Source of the DNA: Charina bottae
Lineage: Eukaryota; Chordata; Lepidosauria; Squamata; Charinaidae
Direction of reading: 5' to 3'
Length of the DNA: 64,000 nucleotides
Assembly: GCA_023362775.1 (NCBI GenBank)
Contig: JALMGJ010000019.1
Location: 208,501 to 272,500, forward strand
Program-made: the position numbers and the translations under genes
Notes under the pieces: generated by a model
What the model saw: the letters and a program-made list of their open reading frames with translations, nothing else
Databases searched by the model: none
What the model was told of the DNA's origin: nothing
Shown: piece by piece, positions 62,885 to 64,000 of the stretch
Position numbering within the stretch: the stretch's first letter is position 1
How the letters are laid out: the number at the start of each line of letters is the position of its first letter

Positions 62885-64000
62885 AGTTTGTTGTTTATTC
62901 GTTCAGTCGTTTCCGACTCTTCGTGACTTCATGGACCAGTCCACGCCAGAGCTTTCTGTCGGCCGTCACCATCCCCAGCTCCCCAATGGTTGAGTCCGTC
63001 ACCTCCAGAATACCATCCATCCATCTTGCCCTTGGTCGGCCCCTCTTCCTTTTGCCCTCCACCTTCCCTAGCATCAGCTTCTTCTCCAGGGTATCCTGTC
63101 TTCTCATTATGTGGCCAAAGTACTTCAGTTTTGCTTTTAATATCATTCCCTCAAGTGAGCAGTCTGGCTTGATTTCCTGGAGTATGGACTGGTTTGATCT
63201 TCTTGCAGTCCAAGGCACTCTCAGAATTTTCCTCCAACACCACAGTTCAAAAGCATCAATCTTCTTTCGCTCAGCCTTCCTTATGGTCCAGCTCTCGCAG
63301 CCATAGGTTACTACAGGGAATACCATTGCTTTAACTATGCGGACCTTTGTTGTCAGTGTGATGTCTCTGCTCTTAACTATTTTATCAAGATTTGCCATTG
63401 CTCTCCTCCCAAGAAGTAGACGTCTTCTGATTTCCTGGCTGCAGTCAGCGTCTGCAGTAATCTTTGCGCCTAGAAATACAAAGTCTGTCACTGCCTCCAC
63501 TTTTTCTCCCTCTATTTGCCAGTCATCAATCAAGCTGGTTGCCATAATCTTGGTTTTTTTGAGGTTTAACTGCAACCCAGCTTTTGCACTTCTTTCACCT
63601 TCGTCATAAGGCTCCTCAACTCCTCCTCGCTTTCAGCCATCAAAGTGGTATCATCTGCATATCTGAGATGGTTAATGTTTCTTCCAGCGATTTTAACTCC
63701 AGCCTTGGATTCCTCAAGCCCAGCATGTCGCATGATGTGTTCTGCGTACAGGTTGAATAGGTAGGGTGAGAGTATACAACCCTGCCGTACTCCTTTCCCA
63801 ATCTTAAACCAGTCCGTTGTTCCGTGCTCTGTTCTTACCGTTGCTACTTGGTCGTTATACAGATTCCTCAGGAGGCAGACAAGATGACTTGGTATCCCCA
63901 TACCACCAAGAACTTGCCACAATTTGTTATGATCCACACAGTCAAAGGCTTTAGAATAGTCAATAAAACAGAAATAGATGTTTTTCTGAAATTCCCTGGC
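62885..64000 (-). mobile_element. BovB LINE, reverse transcriptase to 3' end, runs off the window
   Basis: Minus strand. From the right edge: YSKAFDCVDHNKLWQVLGGM, GVRQGCILSPYLFNLYAEHI and LRYADDTTLMAESEEELRSL (catalytic YADD, about 63640). A single frame break at about 63566-63600 follows, then NLKKTKIMATSLIDDWQIEG, YGCESWTIRKAERKKIDAFE, LWCWRKILRVPWTARRSNQS and RKRGRPRARWMDGI to KSRKRLNE near 62895. Catalytic residues are intact and only one frameshift is seen, so it is the freshest LINE here. A different subfamily from the 39352 copy. Confidence 0.93.

Overview
This is vertebrate nuclear DNA, most likely from a squamate reptile (lizard or snake). The pointers are several tRNA-headed SINEs ending in (ACCTTT)n of the Sauria type, BovB/RTE LINEs, squamate-style L2, CR1 and L1/Tx1 LINEs, Penelope-like elements and hAT transposons. 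There are no bacterial-style operons; nearly every long open frame lies in a repeat or in GC-rich promoter DNA.

The only host gene I can name is PPP2R2C, the B55-gamma regulatory subunit of protein phosphatase 2A, on the minus strand. Four coding exons are present: exon 1 with the start codon at 53080-53149, exon 2 at 19828-19925, exon 3 at 7045-7210 and exon 4 at 315-427. All junctions are GT-AG, the phases agree (1, 0, 1, 0), and together they give 447 nt, the first 149 residues. The window thus holds the CpG-island promoter (about 52.65-53.9 kb), introns of about 33.2, 12.6 and 6.6 kb, and the start of intron 4. The rest of the gene lies to the left of the window.

Right of the promoter, a second CpG island (58.64-59.5 kb) with GC boxes, a CCAAT box and a plus-strand splice donor, followed by a possible coding exon at 60616-60837, suggests a divergent gene that I cannot name. 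In mammals MAN2B2 lies upstream of PPP2R2C, but nothing here reads as MAN2B2.

The introns are layered with mobile elements. At 1-18.5 kb: hAT/Buster copies (8257-11781 long copy, 1208-1455 and 17472-17704 short copies), Penelope-like ends (3301-4466, 12947-13163), L2 and CR1 fragments, LTR-like repeats, and a SINE with an internal 102-bp tandem array. At 22-29.5 kb: CR1 ORF1 esterase remnant, Sauria SINE, BovB 5' part, pogo/Tigger-like MITEs, CR1 reverse transcriptase and a Penelope hairpin. At 32.5-49.8 kb: nested L1/Tx1 elements, four Sauria-type SINEs, a BovB 3' end, L2, CR1 and solo LTRs. At 60-64 kb: two hAT MITEs, an L1 3' end and a relatively fresh BovB running off the right edge. Many insertions have recognisable target-site duplications, so their boundaries are firm.

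The most notable structural signals are hammerhead-ribozyme-like cores in three different Penelope-type end families, TA-centred 8-bp target duplications shared by all hAT copies, and GC-rich minisatellite-like interiors in those hAT elements.
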